Source: Corallium rubrum (lineage: Eukaryota; Cnidaria; Anthozoa; Scleralcyonacea; Coralliidae). Taken from it: 64,000 nucleotides of DNA. The first letter of the stretch is position 1, and the number at the start of each line of letters is the position of its first letter. The DNA lies in contig OZ035997.1 of assembly GCA_964035015.1 (NCBI GenBank), positions 17,261,923 to 17,325,922 of the forward strand. The letters run 5' to 3'. Shown one piece after another: positions 41,512 to 52,600 of this stretch. Below the pieces are notes generated by a model. It made no database searches and was not told the origin of the DNA. It saw only the letters and a list, made by a program, of their open reading frames with translations. Made by a program: the position numbers and the translations under genes.

Positions 41512-41549
41512 GTGTTATCAGAGTTAGCAACTCTGAAGCATGGATCCAC
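41512..41549 (-). other. conserved 5' stem-loop module, K-alpha
   Basis: GTGTTA, stem TCAGAGTT/AACTCTGA with AGC loop (41518-41536), AGCATGGATCCAC. An 8-bp perfect stem, the longest of the set. Confidence 0.65.
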
Positions 41550-41631
41550 CTCAGTCACCTGATAAGAACTTGAAGATCTCGTAAAAGTCTCAGAAAGTGA
41601 ACTTTCCGAGTAATCGCTAAGACTCGATTAA

Positions 41632-41652
41632 GCCGACAGGCCGAGAAGCGAT
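41632..41652 (-). ncRNA. U2 snRNA gene, first 21 nt (rest lost)
   Basis: ATCGCTTCTCGGCCTGTCGGC on the minus strand. Its 3' partner is missing from the array (see 35743-35990). Confidence 0.88.
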
Positions 41653-41702
41653 AACGACCAATAAAAAAGTTATGTTTTGCCCAGGAAGAAGCTGAAGCAA
41701 CG

Positions 41703-41710
41703 ATGTGGTT
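41703..41710 (-). promoter_or_regulatory. U2 PSE-like octamer, unit 5
   Basis: AACCACAT at -51 to -58. Confidence 0.55.
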
Positions 41711-41765
41711 CGGCCCAGGTCAGCCCACGCCGTGGAAGCGTCTGAAAGAAAAAAAAGAAAAAGGT

Positions 41766-41787
41766 GTCTACGACACGGGGTATTCCC

Positions 41788-41820
<33 letters not shown>

Positions 41821-41883
41821 AACCTGGCTTAACTTCGGTGATCAGACGAGAACCGGTGCTTTCCCAGTGGTATGGTCGTAGAC
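41766..41883 (-). rRNA. 5S ribosomal RNA, unit 5
   Basis: 118 nt with an intact C-box (GGATGGGTGACCGCC). Paired-region changes CCAGGTTGGGC and CCACTGGG. T-run downstream, TATA-like box at 41907-41913. Confidence 0.94.
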
Positions 41884-41906
41884 ATTCGAGGAGGTGAAAA
41901 TATCGC

Positions 41907-41913
41907 TTTTATA
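41907..41913 (-). promoter_or_regulatory. 5S upstream TATA-like box, unit 5
   Basis: TATAAAA at -24 to -30. Confidence 0.6.
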
Positions 41914-42031
41914 GCGGTCGTTCGGCGTTGCGGCACGAGAGGTGGACGAGGAACATAAGAACGGTGAAATCGAATGTTCCACGAAGTTGTGTGCTCGCGT
42001 TGGACGAGTTTGCTTTGGACTGGTTCGTTGT

Positions 42032-42169
42032 AAGGGGACGAGCGCGAACGCAGGTCCCCACTACCAGAAATTATACGCTTGAGTTACCCACATTTGGGGT
42101 AATCACAGGAGTCAACCCAGTCGAAGTGAAATGAGAGGGCCTCATCCTGAGAGGACTTCCTTGTTGATC
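42032..42169 (-). ncRNA. U1 snRNA gene, nt 28 to 3' end (split)
   Basis: The U1 body from GATCAACAAGG onward. It is cut exactly at nt 27/28 with no loss or duplication. The first 27 nt are at 47400-47426. Confidence 0.92.
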
Positions 42170-42339
42170 CAATTTTTTTTTTTGGTTTTTTTTTCTTAAA
42201 AAACCATTTAATTGAATTTTAACTTATTTATATTTTGTTTTCTTTCTTTTGGGGTCCTATTTCCGATCGTTTCAAGTTCGTGAGGTAAGTTTGACCTATT
42301 TACATGTTTCCTATATTACATCCGGTCATTTATTCTAGA

Positions 42340-45300
42340 TTAGAATTCTGAATCCGTTTCTATCTTTTGCTCTAGTACATCGTTGTAGGTCCAGATGATT
42401 TCCAAATTGGGTTGTTTATTATTGGTGATGTCTGCTGTAATCCGGTTACGTATCCGTCTTCGTAGTTCTGTTACCAGGTTTGTAACCACGTTGTTGCCTT
42501 TGATGGTGTTGGTTCTTGTGCGCCAAATGATGTCCATTGCTATGGTCACTAGGTATCGTCGCAATGTTGGGATTGGTGTCGGCGGTTGGGGGTCTGGATA
42601 GTGCTGAAAGACAAGTTCCGATAGGAAGGTGTCTGTTGTGGGGCATCCAAGTTGCACCAGGAGTGAGTTGATGCGCATCCAAAGCAGTCTTGTTCGTCTA
42701 CAGTTGAAGACATGTTCGGTGGTTTCATCGTTGTTGCAAAAGGGGCAATCATCGTCATCAGTGATTCGTCACGTCCAGCTGTTCAGGTAACCCTTGGAGG
42801 TGATCACCAGATGGGACAATCTCCACAGGGTTTCTTTCTCACGATTGGTAGCGATGTTGTCCCATATTGTCGGCCAGTGGTTCGCGATGGTGTCTTCGTC
42901 TACGTTGTACTGGCCTTGCCACTTTTGTTCAGCAGGTGGTTTATCACGAGGTTGAAGGAGCTGGTATAGGTGTTTGTTGGTTACTTGGTTTACATCGAGG
43001 TTGTTGAGGTTTTGTTTTATTGGCTGTATGGTGCTGTGTACCACACGGTACCAGTCAGGTATGTGATTGGGGTCTGCGTGGGGTCTGTTGTTGCTTCAAA
43101 GGAAATACCATGAAGGTTTGATGCTGCCAAGTGATAATCCAAGGTAATATCTGGTCCAGTGGATCCAGGGGCTATCGTATCGTTCGTTTGTTACTTGCTT
43201 CAGCCATTTGGTTTTCATGGATTGGTTGACAATTGATAGGTCTGGGATGCCCAAACCTCCATGTTTGGTGGGTTGGTGCAACGTCATTCTCTGGATTAAT
43301 TCGGTTCGTTTACCCCATAGGAATTGGAAGATTAATCTTTGGGTAGCATTGATAAATAACATCTTGTGGTGCATCGAAGGCGGTGATGAGGAAAATCAGG
43401 TTGGCAAGGCCGTAGGTTTTGACTAGTAGGGCTTTGCCCCACAGCGATAATGGTCGCGTAGCCCACATTCCCAATCGATTCTTGAGCTTTAGTAGTGGTT
43501 GTTCCCAGTTCTGGTTGTCCATGTGTGCTCCAATTTCTGTGCTGAGTATTGTGAGGTTGTCTGATGTCCATGTTATGGGCATTGGTCCGTGTTGTCGTCC
43601 GTGTTGTTGACCGAGGTACGTACTTTTGGTCTTGGTGTAGTTCAGTTTACTTCCTGATCCTGCTTCGTATTTGTTGATGATGTCAAACGCGCGTACCCCG
43701 GATTGGTCGTCTGTTACCGTAAGAGTGCTGTCGTCCGCGTACTGTAACATTTTGTCTTCTCTGCCGTTACACCCAGGAGTGTGTACCCCGTGTATTCCGT
43801 TATCGTTCCGTATGGATTGACCCAATGTCTCCACCGTCAAAATGTATAACAGCAGTGACAGAGGGCAGCCTTGTCGTAGTCCGCGTTCAAGATGTATGTC
43901 GTCCGTTAGCCATCCGTTGTTGATGACGTTGCATGTGGCATCGTTGTATATGGTAAATATCCAGTGTTGGAAAGATGGGCCAAATTTGAATTTTGACAGT
44001 ACTCGTTTGAGGAATGTGTGATCTACCCGGTCGAATGCTTTCTCTTGGTCCAAACTGATGAAGATTACGTTTGTGTTGTTCGTGGTAGTGTGGTGTGCGA
44101 TGTCTCGCAGTTTGAAGATATTTTCAAAAATGGATCTTCCAGGTACTCCGCATGTTTGGTCAGGGTGGATGATTTTCGGGAGAACGTTCTTGAGTCTTGT
44201 AGCCAAAGTTTTTGTCAGAATCTTTTAGTCGTTGTTTAGTAGAGAAATAGGTCGCCAGTTTTTCAGGTGTTCTCTCTCATTCTTTTTGTATAGTAGTCTT
44301 AATAGGGCATGTTGTTGGCTTGGTGTCATTTGACCGATGTTGTAGTTGTTGTTGTATAACGCTGTCTGATGTGGTTTCAGTAGTCCCCACTATTGTTTAT
44401 AAAACTCTATTGTGATGCCATCCGGGCCCGGTGCCTTGTTGTTGTCCATGTTCTTTATCGCTGTTGTTAATTCATCTTCTGTTACGGGTCCTTCGCATGA
44501 TTGTTTGTCGAGGTCATTTAATGTGTTGGTGATGTTCGTTAGGAGTTCATTTTGGCTGTTTAGGTCTGTGTCTTCGTTTGTATAGAGATTTTGGTAGAAG
44601 CGCTGAGTTTCTTCCAGGATGTCTAGATTTGATGTGACTATTCCGTGATCTGTTTCCAGTTTATGAATAGTGTTTTTAGGTTGACGATGTTGTTCCAGTC
44701 CGAAGAAGTATTTGGTGGGTTTTTCCCCTTGCTCCGTCCACGCGGCGCGGCTTCGTATTTGGGCTCCTTTGTATTGTTCGTCGATCTGTTCTTGTAAGAG
44801 GTTTTTTTTTTGCCGTATAAGTTCGAAATCTGTTGTGGGAGCCTGTTCTAGCAGGGTAATTTCGTTCCGTAGTTTGGCTTCTTTTTCCTTTTTCGCTGCC
44901 TAGCTTTCCGGACTGAGTGTTTGATTGTTATGAGTTTGATTTTGTTTTTGGCAGTTTCCCACCAGTCGGAGATGTTCGTGAAATGTTGTTGTTCATGTGG
45001 CCAGTAATTCAGGAAAGCTGTCATTTCTTCGTTGTAATTTTTGTCTTGTAAAATATCTGAGTTCATTTTCCATATCCCTGGTCCTCTAGCGTTTTCGTTT
45101 GGTGTGATTAATTGCACGGTAAGGAGACTATGGCCGGAGAAAGGGCAATGCGATATTGTAGAATTGGGTAGAGTTAAATCGTTGTTCGTGTAAATTCTGT
45201 CGAGCCTGCAGCGTATGGAATAATCGGCCTTGTGCCATGTGTATTCTTTCTTTGTTGGATTTTGTTTCCTCCAGATGTCTGTGATGTCTAGGCTGTTCGT

Positions 45301-45817
45301 TATCCGTTGTAAATTGATACTTCCATCTTTACCTCTTGTTGGGTTTCCCCCTATCTTGTCTAATGTTAAGTTGTGTACGCAATTAAAATCACCTGCCAAT
45401 ATTGTGTTGTTTGCTGTAGAAGTGTATCTCTGTAGGTTGTCGAAAAAGGTTCGTCTTTCTGGAGCGTCTACTGGTGCATATATGGCGATAATATTTGTGC
45501 GATAGTTACTTTGAGAGCATACTATTGAAGTTATTCTGCCGTTTTTGTCTTTCTTGATGTCTGAAAATGTACCGTTGAAGTTTGGTTTGATAAGAATTGC
45601 TGTTCCTCTGCCATGTGGTGATCCGTAGCTCCAGAAGGCTTGTCCGTCCGTCCCATTCCCTTGTCCAGTCGTTTGTTGTCGAGGCGTTATGTCCATGTGT
45701 TTCTTGTAAGCAATAAATATCTGCTTTTTGTTCTTTCAGGAATTTGAAAACTTTAGCTCGTTTATGTCTTTGTCCAAGTCCGTTAACGTTGATGGTGGCT
45801 ACTCGAAGGCCAGTCAT
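42340..45817 (-). pseudogene. ORF2 (APE + RT), U1-targeting element copy 2
   Basis: ATG 45817 (MTGLRVATINVNGLGQRHKR), overlapping the ORF1 TGA as ATGA. Endonuclease motifs: QETHGHNAS, LAGDFN near 45400, and FSGHSLLTV near 45130, where the catalytic Asp of the usual SDH is Gly. RT: DQEKAFDRVDH near 44050, LQYADDSTLTV near 43740. A C-terminal Cys/His cluster is near 42740. Frameshifts occur near 45530, 44870 and 44220 and within 43400-42700. Confidence 0.8.
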
Positions 45818-47073
45818 CGCGTCGTGCGTTGCTTTTTGTTTTTGTTTGTCTCCTCAGGGTTGAAAACTAACCGGGATCGTCCTCTTGCTACTCTTGTAGA
45901 TGAACGTGCATGTTTAGTTTTGTGGCCTTTCGTCTTTGAACGTGGACTTCGACTTTTATCTCTGTTGTGGGTTGAGTCACTGAGGTGCTCGTGTTGTGTT
46001 GTTTCTGATGAGGACTCTTCGCTTGATTCTTCTCTCTCTCTGACTGTCCGTTCCCTTTGTTTTCCTTCGCTTTTGGTTCTTGCGTGTTGGTCAGAGTTGT
46101 TGTTGCGTTTTCGCTTTCGGGAAAGTCGTTGTCGTTGTTCTGGTTGTCTTTCGGTTCGTTTTCTTGCATTTCTGGTTCTGTTTTCACCTTGTTTTTCTTC
46201 TGTCACCGCCTCCGCATTGGTTTTTCCCTGGCTTGTTGATTTCTCAGTCTCCATTTCCTCGTTTTCAGTGTTCGAGTGTTCTTCTGTCGTGTCTCCGGTG
46301 GTCTCTGTGTGATGTTCGTTGTTGGTAGTTTGGTCGGTCTCACCCCAGCCATGGCCAGAGCTCCATAGAGAGTCGTCGAAGTGGAAGGGAAGTGTGCGTT
46401 GTTGTCTTCACGATTTTCAGCATGCTGATTCTACGTGTCCTTGTTCCCCGCAGTAATAACATACTATTTTTGGGCACTCTTTCTTAGCATGGGTGTCTGA
46501 GCCACATGCTTTGCATGTCACCATCTTGGTACAGTCCTTGGCTTCGTGGTTTTTGCTGTGGCATCTTCGGCAGGTACGAATTTGGCCGAAGTAATCTACG
46601 CGCACCATGTGAGGACCAATGGAGATGAAGGAAGGGATGTCCTTGGTTATGGTCATAAAGACTTGGTGTCCACCGGTACAGATGTCGCATGTCCTGTCAG
46701 TCATGTAAATGAGTGAGCCTTGGTTGAAAGTTCTATATTGTCGTAGATGTTTCTCGCGGTGGTCGTTTTCCGCGTCTAGGGGGTAGCCAAAAATCCGTAC
46801 TCGTGTTTTCGATTGTCTAAAGTTGTTGAAGGTCAGGTCCGGGTGTTGTAATTTTGTCTTCTGGTCTCGGATTGTTATCTCTTTACCAATGTTGTCGGTT
46901 CGGTTTGTTTGGTCTTGGAAGACTATAAAGTACTTGTTTCTGAACGTGGCTTCTATGCCGAAGATTACTTCTTTCTTTATGCCGGCTGCCAATAAAGCGG
47001 CTAAGACCTCTGTTCGCCGGACCGAGCTAACTGCGGTAGCCGCATCCGTGTTGGCTTTATACAGGGCCTCCAA
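45814..47073 (-). pseudogene. ORF1 (three knuckles), U1-targeting element copy 2
   Basis: The N-terminal frame opens at 47073, and MEALYKAN gives an ATG start. RRM-like core (TRVRIFGYPLDAENDHREKHL), then three intact knuckles CRRCHSKNHEAKDC, CKACGSDTHAKKEC and CYYCGEQGHVESAC (46560-46420). A stop follows at 46417, and then, after a frame change, a charged Arg/Lys/Glu-rich tail to 45814. Confidence 0.8.
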
Positions 47074-47218
47074 AGGTAGCCATCTTGTATGGTCTTTTCA
47101 GCTCCAAGAAATGTGGGATGTGCCGATGATGGTTTGCGCATGCGCAGTAGAGAAAACTGCGCCCACGTGATCTCACCGTCAGATGGGACCAAGGCAAAGC
47201 AAGGCTGTTGCAAGGTGC

Positions 47219-47330
47219 GGTATACGGCTGAGAGGTGGGGTTCCTAAGGGGGTCCTGGCTCTGCAGCTAGTATCTTTCCCTTGCAAACACTTACCCTTGT
47301 GGTTCCTTGCCTTTGAACCCCCTGGCCGAG
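47219..47330 (-). other. conserved 5' UTR block of U1-targeting elements, copy 2
   Basis: Shares GGTAAGTG, GATACTAGC, GAGCCAGGACCC and CAGCCGTATACC with 29882-29990 in the same order and spacing, while flanking UTR sequence is different. Confidence 0.5.
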
Positions 47331-47399
47331 GAGTCAACTATCTTCTTCTTGCTTCTATGACCTGTAACCATGAAGAGAACTTGGAGAAGGTACTTATGA

Positions 47400-47426
47400 A
47401 AAGTACCTCTCACGTCAGGTAAGTAT
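47400..47426 (-). ncRNA. U1 snRNA gene, first 27 nt (split)
   Basis: ATACTTACCTGACGTGAGAG then GTACTTT. Its upstream region has lost about 15 bp, so the PSE-like octamer is at 47462-47469, only 36-43 bp upstream. Confidence 0.92.
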
Positions 47427-47777
47427 GCATGTGTTCGTCGCAGAAAGCCTATGACAGTGGCATGTGGTTAATAGGGTAATTTGTCAGCAACTTAATTTCG
47501 ACAGCCAGAATGTGGAGTAAACAAAACTGACGAAACAAACGTGCTTACCCCTCTCGTTCTTTAACAACGGTTTTGTCGCCCCTGGTCGAACTCGATGTGT
47601 GCGGGTGGACTGAAGCTGCGGCGGTGGGGCACTGGATGGCTGATGGGTTTTGTTGATATCTGTAAAATAGAAACAATTGATGTGCAGAATTAGTGGAAGG
47701 AAGCCGTGTATGTACTTGTGTTGGTGATGAGTTTTTGCTTTATTTTCGATGGTGATGTTCTTCCCCGAAGGGAAGAG
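47427..47777 (-). promoter_or_regulatory. U2-U1 spacer with shortened U1 promoter, unit 5
   Basis: AACCACAT at 47462-47469, about 15 bp closer to the U1 start than in the other units (deletion between ATGAC and GGCATGTGG). Otherwise collinear, with no gene seen. Confidence 0.55.
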
Positions 47778-47939
47778 GGCCGTACTCGGAGGTAGTGCAA
47801 TACCGAGACAACCCGTGGCCAGGGCGAAGCAAGCTTCAATCCCATGGCCCAAGCCCAAAAATCAGTTTAATATATGAGCAAGGCGTTGCCTGGCATATCA
47901 GATATTAAGCTGATAAGAACAGATACTACACTTGATCTT
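47778..47939 (-). ncRNA. U2 snRNA gene, nt 23 to 3' end (split at site I)
   Basis: AAGATCAAGTGTAGTATCTG through the 3' stem, 162 nt. The first 21 nt are at 55199-55219. Confidence 0.93.
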
Positions 47940-48047
47940 ATTTTAAGTTTAGACTCCCCTACAGATCTGAGGGCCACATCTGATGACCCCAAGCCCGACT
48001 GTGCAATGGACTCCGAAACTGCGTGAATGGAGAGTAAACCCGCGGAG

Positions 48048-48092
48048 GTGGCACTTAGCCACATCGATCTCACATGAGGGCTTCGAACCCTC
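48048..48092 (-). other. 3' UTR twin hairpins, K-beta end
   Basis: GTGGC/GCCAC (48048-48062, 5-nt loop), a 13-nt link, then GAGGG/CCCTC (48076-48092). In sense the second loop reads GGGTTCGAAGCCC, which resembles a tRNA T-arm. Confidence 0.55.
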
Positions 48093-48282
48093 CTCCACGT
48101 ACCAGACGAGTCAATGGAGCTGAGAACACCCTCGGCTAGGCACTGCAACTCGAAACCAGAAGCAGCACAATTACGCCGAGACACCCGCAAGACAAATCGA
48201 AAGGACGATTTGATGAGCGCCAATGAGCGCAAAGTGTCAGGCTGGAGACCATTGAACCGGAAAGAGTTGCGGGCTGTTGCGG

Positions 48283-49680
48283 GCGGAAAGAGTTAATAAA
48301 ACTCACAATTACAAGAAATAAAGATCTCTACATCGTTGATGTATTTAGCCTCATCATTTTATGGCGACTAAAGTAAGCGAAAAGTTATGCTTCGCATGGA
48401 TAGGTGATAGGTGATAGGTGATTTTTGCCGGGATCATCAACTACGTTTGCCCTTATCTCTATGTTACACAAATGATTGGAAGCCAGTGACGGTGCAGACG
48501 CTGATATAAGAACTGTGCTGTTAGACTTCCAGAAAGCGTTTGATTTAGTGGATCATCATCTACTTATTGCTAAACTGTACAGTTTTGGTGTTAAACCTAC
48601 TGTAGTGAATTGGGTAATTGATTTTTTGCGAGGCAGAACCCAAAGAGTAAAGATAAATTCCAGTTGTTTCTCAAACTGGTTAGAAGTTTCGGCTGGGGTT
48701 CCTCAGGGAACTCGGCTAGGTCCGTGGCTCTTTCTGGTGATGATAAACGATTTGAAAGTCGAAAAGGAAAATTCCTTTTTGTGGAAATTTGCTGACGACA
48801 GTACTTTATCAGAAATAGTTCCAAGGAATAATGCAAGCTTACTACAAGATGATATTGATCACATTTCACAATGGACAGTGGAAAATAACCTTCGATTAAA
48901 CCCGATTAAATGCAAGGAATTAATTGTATCATTTAAAAAATCACCTATTGAATATGAGCAGCTGAATATTGATAATAAGCCTTTGGAAAAAGTATCAACT
49001 GCTACACTTCTAGGAATGTCTATTTCGAAAGATTTGAAGTGGAATGGACATATCGAAAAGATTACATCTACGGCAGCCAAAAGACTATATTTATTGAAGC
49101 AGCTAAAACGAGCCAAAGTGTGTAATAAAGACCTTGTCAGATTCTATTGCTGTTGCATTAGATCTGTCATGGAATATTCGTGTCAGGTCTTCCATAGCAA
49201 CCTGCCAACATACTTATCTAATGAAATTGAGAGGATTCAGAAACGAGCCATGCGTGTGATCTTTCCAGACCTCAGTTATGATGATGCACTTTCGGAGACA
49301 AATCTTCCCAAACTTTGTGAAAGATGGGACCAATTGTGTAGTGATTTATTTAGTAATATTGTTAAGAATAATAATCATAAACTAGCCTATCTATTACCAC
49401 CTAGAATTAATGTATCAAAGGATATGAGGAATGCTAGAACTTTTGAAATTCCGAGGTGCAAGACAGATCGGTTCAAGAAATCATTTATAGTACATTTTGC
49501 AAACAATTTTAACTTAGATTTTTAAATTTATAATCCTAAATTTTCAAAATTGACCGTGTAAATATAACATAATTTTTATACAATTGCTTGTAATAGTTTT
49601 TCAGCGTAATTCAGTCTTCGACTGCAAAGCTGACTTCTTTTTTTGGAAATAAACGATTTATCTATCTATCTATCTATCTG
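48283..49680 (+). mobile_element. CR1/L2-like non-LTR element, 5'-truncated, opposite strand
   Basis: Inserted into K-beta ORF2. The host reading resumes at 49681 (CCAGATGTTGTG), matching the uninterrupted version at 19258. It ends in a short (TCTA)n tail (49657-49679), and a possible 4-bp duplication CTGT flanks it. Only the RT half is present. It differs from the element at 16816-18895 in sequence and in 3' repeat. Confidence 0.82.
48476..49525 (+). CDS. reverse transcriptase fragment of a CR1/L2-like element
   Basis: 349 uninterrupted codons from an RT: VLLDFQKAFDLVDHHLL at the front, GVPQGTRLGPWLFLVMINDL, WKFADDSTLSE (FADD active site) near residue 100, then the thumb and C-terminal region ending IVHFANNFNLDF. 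The N-terminal RT motifs and endonuclease are lost by 5' truncation. The start is arbitrary, because the first residues come from the junction. This RT style is abundant in cnidarians and also occurs in molluscs and lancelets. Confidence 0.85.
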   Translation: MEASDGADADIRTVLLDFQKAFDLVDHHLLIAKLYSFGVKPTVVNWVIDFLRGRTQRVKINSSCFSNWLEVSAGVPQGTRLGPWLFLVMINDLKVEKENSFLWKFADDSTLSEIVPRNNASLLQDDIDHISQWTVENNLRLNPIKCKELIVSFKKSPIEYEQLNIDNKPLEKVSTATLLGMSISKDLKWNGHIEKITSTAAKRLYLLKQLKRAKVCNKDLVRFYCCCIRSVMEYSCQVFHSNLPTYLSNEIERIQKRAMRVIFPDLSYDDALSETNLPKLCERWDQLCSDLFSNIVKNNNHKLAYLLPPRINVSKDMRNARTFEIPRCKTDRFKKSFIVHFANNFNLDF

Positions 49681-52600
49681 TCCAGATGTTGTGATGAACA
49701 ACACCGAGGAGAGCCAACAAACCCTTAGGGACATTGGCCGAACCAGGGAAACTGAACCTGACCTCGATAGGCGACGGACGAGGAGCGCCAGGATGGAAAG
49801 CCTGCCAAAACCAAAAAAAACAAAGCAAAAGTGACTGGGTGAAGGGACACTGCACGAACAAGTGCAGCGTCGTCTCAGTGCCACCGCAGTGACACCCAGG
49901 CGCCACAGGGATCCTAAACCGGATCAAACAATCCGCAGTTGGCAGGATACCGTGTGCCAACTTCCAATTTGTGTCCCAAGCAGGACGAACGAAGCAAAGG
50001 ACAGACAAGTTACGCCACACCGCTGACCAGTCAATAGGAGTGGTGGAAAACATCACGACGCAGCGATGCTGCTGCTCAGCAGCCTGGCGGAGGATGACAT
50101 ACGCCAGACTGGCCGAGACATCCTGAAGTGGCAAAGGAACGGAAGGCGGACAACGAGGGATAACAAAAGCACCAGATGCTCTGTGACCCCCAATAGCCAG
50201 CCAAGCAGTCATGACTGACCGGTAAAAAGGAGGCAAACGTTGAAGAGTAGACAGCCCAATGGTTGACAAACTAAAGGCCCAGTCTACTGGCTCCGCCAAA
50301 GGAGCACGACGTAGGTGGTGATGGAAGAAACACTTCCAACCAGAACCCTCTGGAGCAAAGAAGCGCTTCGCCCACAAAGTCGCAAGCGATTGCAGCTTCC
50401 GGGTAACATCAACCACCCCGAAGCCACCCTTGGAAAGTGGCTGCACAACAGAAGCCCGACAAAGATTTTCAGGTTTCCCTTTCCAGAGAAAGGAAAAAAC
50501 AATACGATTTGCTTTTGTGATGACGTCATCTGGAATACAGACGACGGAGCCCAGGTACCACATGGTACTAAGGACAACCGTATTAATTATAACAGCCCTC
50601 CCCCGGAACGATAAAACACGATCGCGCCAAGAAGAGACGATTGCGCATTTTCTGCAGCAAAGTCAGCCAGTCCTCATCAGCACCAAGAATGTTCCCAAGC
50701 ACCTTCAGGGGACCGGAAGAGAACCGAAACGCCACAGGGAAGGAAGTACGACGCCGCCAAGGCCCTAAAAGAAGAGCTTGACATTTGGACTGGTTCAGTT
50801 TGCCCCAGACGCGCGTTCATAACGACGAAACAAATCCACCAGAGCTAGAATGGAAGAGTCCGAAGTAACCAAGGTCGACGTATCATCAGCATATTGTGAG
50901 AGCTTAACTCACTGACGACCACCAGGAAGGGGGAACCCATCAATGGATGAATTCACCCGGATCGCACATGCCAACGATTCTGCCACCAGAACATAAAGCA
51001 AAGGAGACAAAGGACAACCCTGGCGAACCCCCCGCGTAACCGGAAACGGATCCGACAGAAATCCGTTCACAATCACCCGTAAGTTCACCCCAGAGTACAA
51101 CAAAGACACCCACTTACAAAAGGAAGCTCCAAAACCCATCTTGACCATGACCTTTTGCATGTAGCCCCACTCTACCCGATCAAAAGCCTTTTCCTGATCA
51201 AGAGACAGAATAGCTGCGGGCACTGCCTCTGAATTAGCATAATCTACGATGTCGTGAAGTAGACGGACGTTCTCCCCCAAGAACCGCCCCGGAATGCCAC
51301 AAGACTGATCAGGTGACACCACCGAAGCAATAACAGAGTGGAGGCGATTAGAGAACATTTTGGCTGCAATCTTGTAGTCCGCACAAAGTAACGTTATGGG
51401 ACGCCAATTTGCAGTGTCGAGAAGGTCACCCTTCTTAAACAAGAGTGTTATCGCACCAGAGCGTTCAGTCAAGGACAATTGGCCAGAGTGAAAACAAGAG
51501 TTGATGACACCAACAAAATCCGGGCCCAACAGTCGCCAGAACCGAACATAAAATTCAGCCGGGAAACCATTGACCCCCAGGAGATTTGCCAGTAGCCATA
51601 CGACGAAGAGCGTCCAAACACTCCTCCTCAGTGAGGTTACCCTCACACGCCTCTGTCTCCACCTGAGACAATTTACGCTCGAGACTGTCAATGAAGAGCG
51701 ATTGCTCCTCCTCCTGAAGAGACTGAGAAGAAAACAGCCCGAAATAAAAGTCTCGCCAGACGCAGAGAATATCAGCAGTGGAATCAGCAACAGAGCCATC
51801 AGGACGACGAACGCCACTAATGAGTTGCCGCTGACCACAAACTACCTCCTGTCGCATGAAATAAGCCGAAGAAACCTCCCCCTCTTCCGCCCACTGAACA
51901 TTAGCACACACCTGAGCCGCCTTCGCTTCTGATAGAAGTTCAGAGGTCAGGGTGGCCTTTGCAGTGTCAATAAGACCAGGGAGGGTCTCTCCGTTATTAA
52001 GATGTACCTGAATATCAATAACCGCAGCGTTCAGCTCCTCGATTTCACAACGCTTGGCACGCAACGAAGCCTGCGACAACCGCTGAATCAAGAGCTTCAG
52101 CCTCAGCTTGCTGGCGTCCCACCATGAAGAGAGAGAAAGGAAACGACCCTTCTCAGACCGCCAATCCGACCAAAATCGTTCTATTTTAGCGCAGAAGGCC
52201 TCGTCCTTCAGGTGGGATGTGTTAAACTTCCACAGTCCTTTACCACGCTGCACAGCAGATGGCAAGTCAATCTCCAGGAACACATAAGAGTGGTCCGAGC
52301 GGAAAAAAGGAAAAATGCCAACGGACTTGACAAGACCCACATACCGGTTAGGCATCCAGATCATGTCAATCCGGGATCCTTGAGCCCCATTTGACCGACG
52401 CCAAGTGAACTCCCGAACACCCGGATAGGTGACACGCCAAACGTCACAGAGGTCATACACGGCCATCAAATCGCGAAGACTTGACGACCAATTATATGCC
52501 CACTGAGACGTCGGATTACACCCAAACCAATCAGTAAAGGGATCAACCACCGTGTTGAAATCAACACACAAAAACACAGGCATGTTGCAATCAATGGCCT

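Larger units (their letters stand above)
35985..41631 (-). mobile_element. K-alpha U2 site-I element with deleted 3' end
   Basis: About 5.65 kb. The 5' end joins U2 at site I (41631/41632). In sense: 5' UTR, ORF1 (41162 to 39474), ORF2 (39474 to 36379) and part of a 3' UTR that aligns with 14395-14785. The terminal 3' hairpins and the U2 junction are gone. ORF2 also lacks about 700 bp of its RT thumb region near 37200. This is the best K-alpha reference in the window for the endonuclease. Confidence 0.85.
42170..47399 (-). mobile_element. U1-targeting APE-type non-LTR element, copy 2
   Basis: A 5.23-kb element at the same U1 position and orientation as 24647-30070, but clearly divergent in sequence, so a separate family or old lineage. 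In sense: 5' UTR (47074-47399), ORF1 (47073 to 45814), ORF2 (45817 to 42340), and a 3' end with hairpin GGTTTTTT/AAAAAACC and an A-run. It has several frameshifts and stops. Confidence 0.85.

Noticed and set aside
48048-48092. tRNA gene or tRNA-derived SINE (GGGTTCGAAGCCC resembles a B box)
   Set aside because: No acceptor, D or anticodon arms at the right spacing and no A box. The equivalent hairpins in the other types do not keep the B-box sequence.
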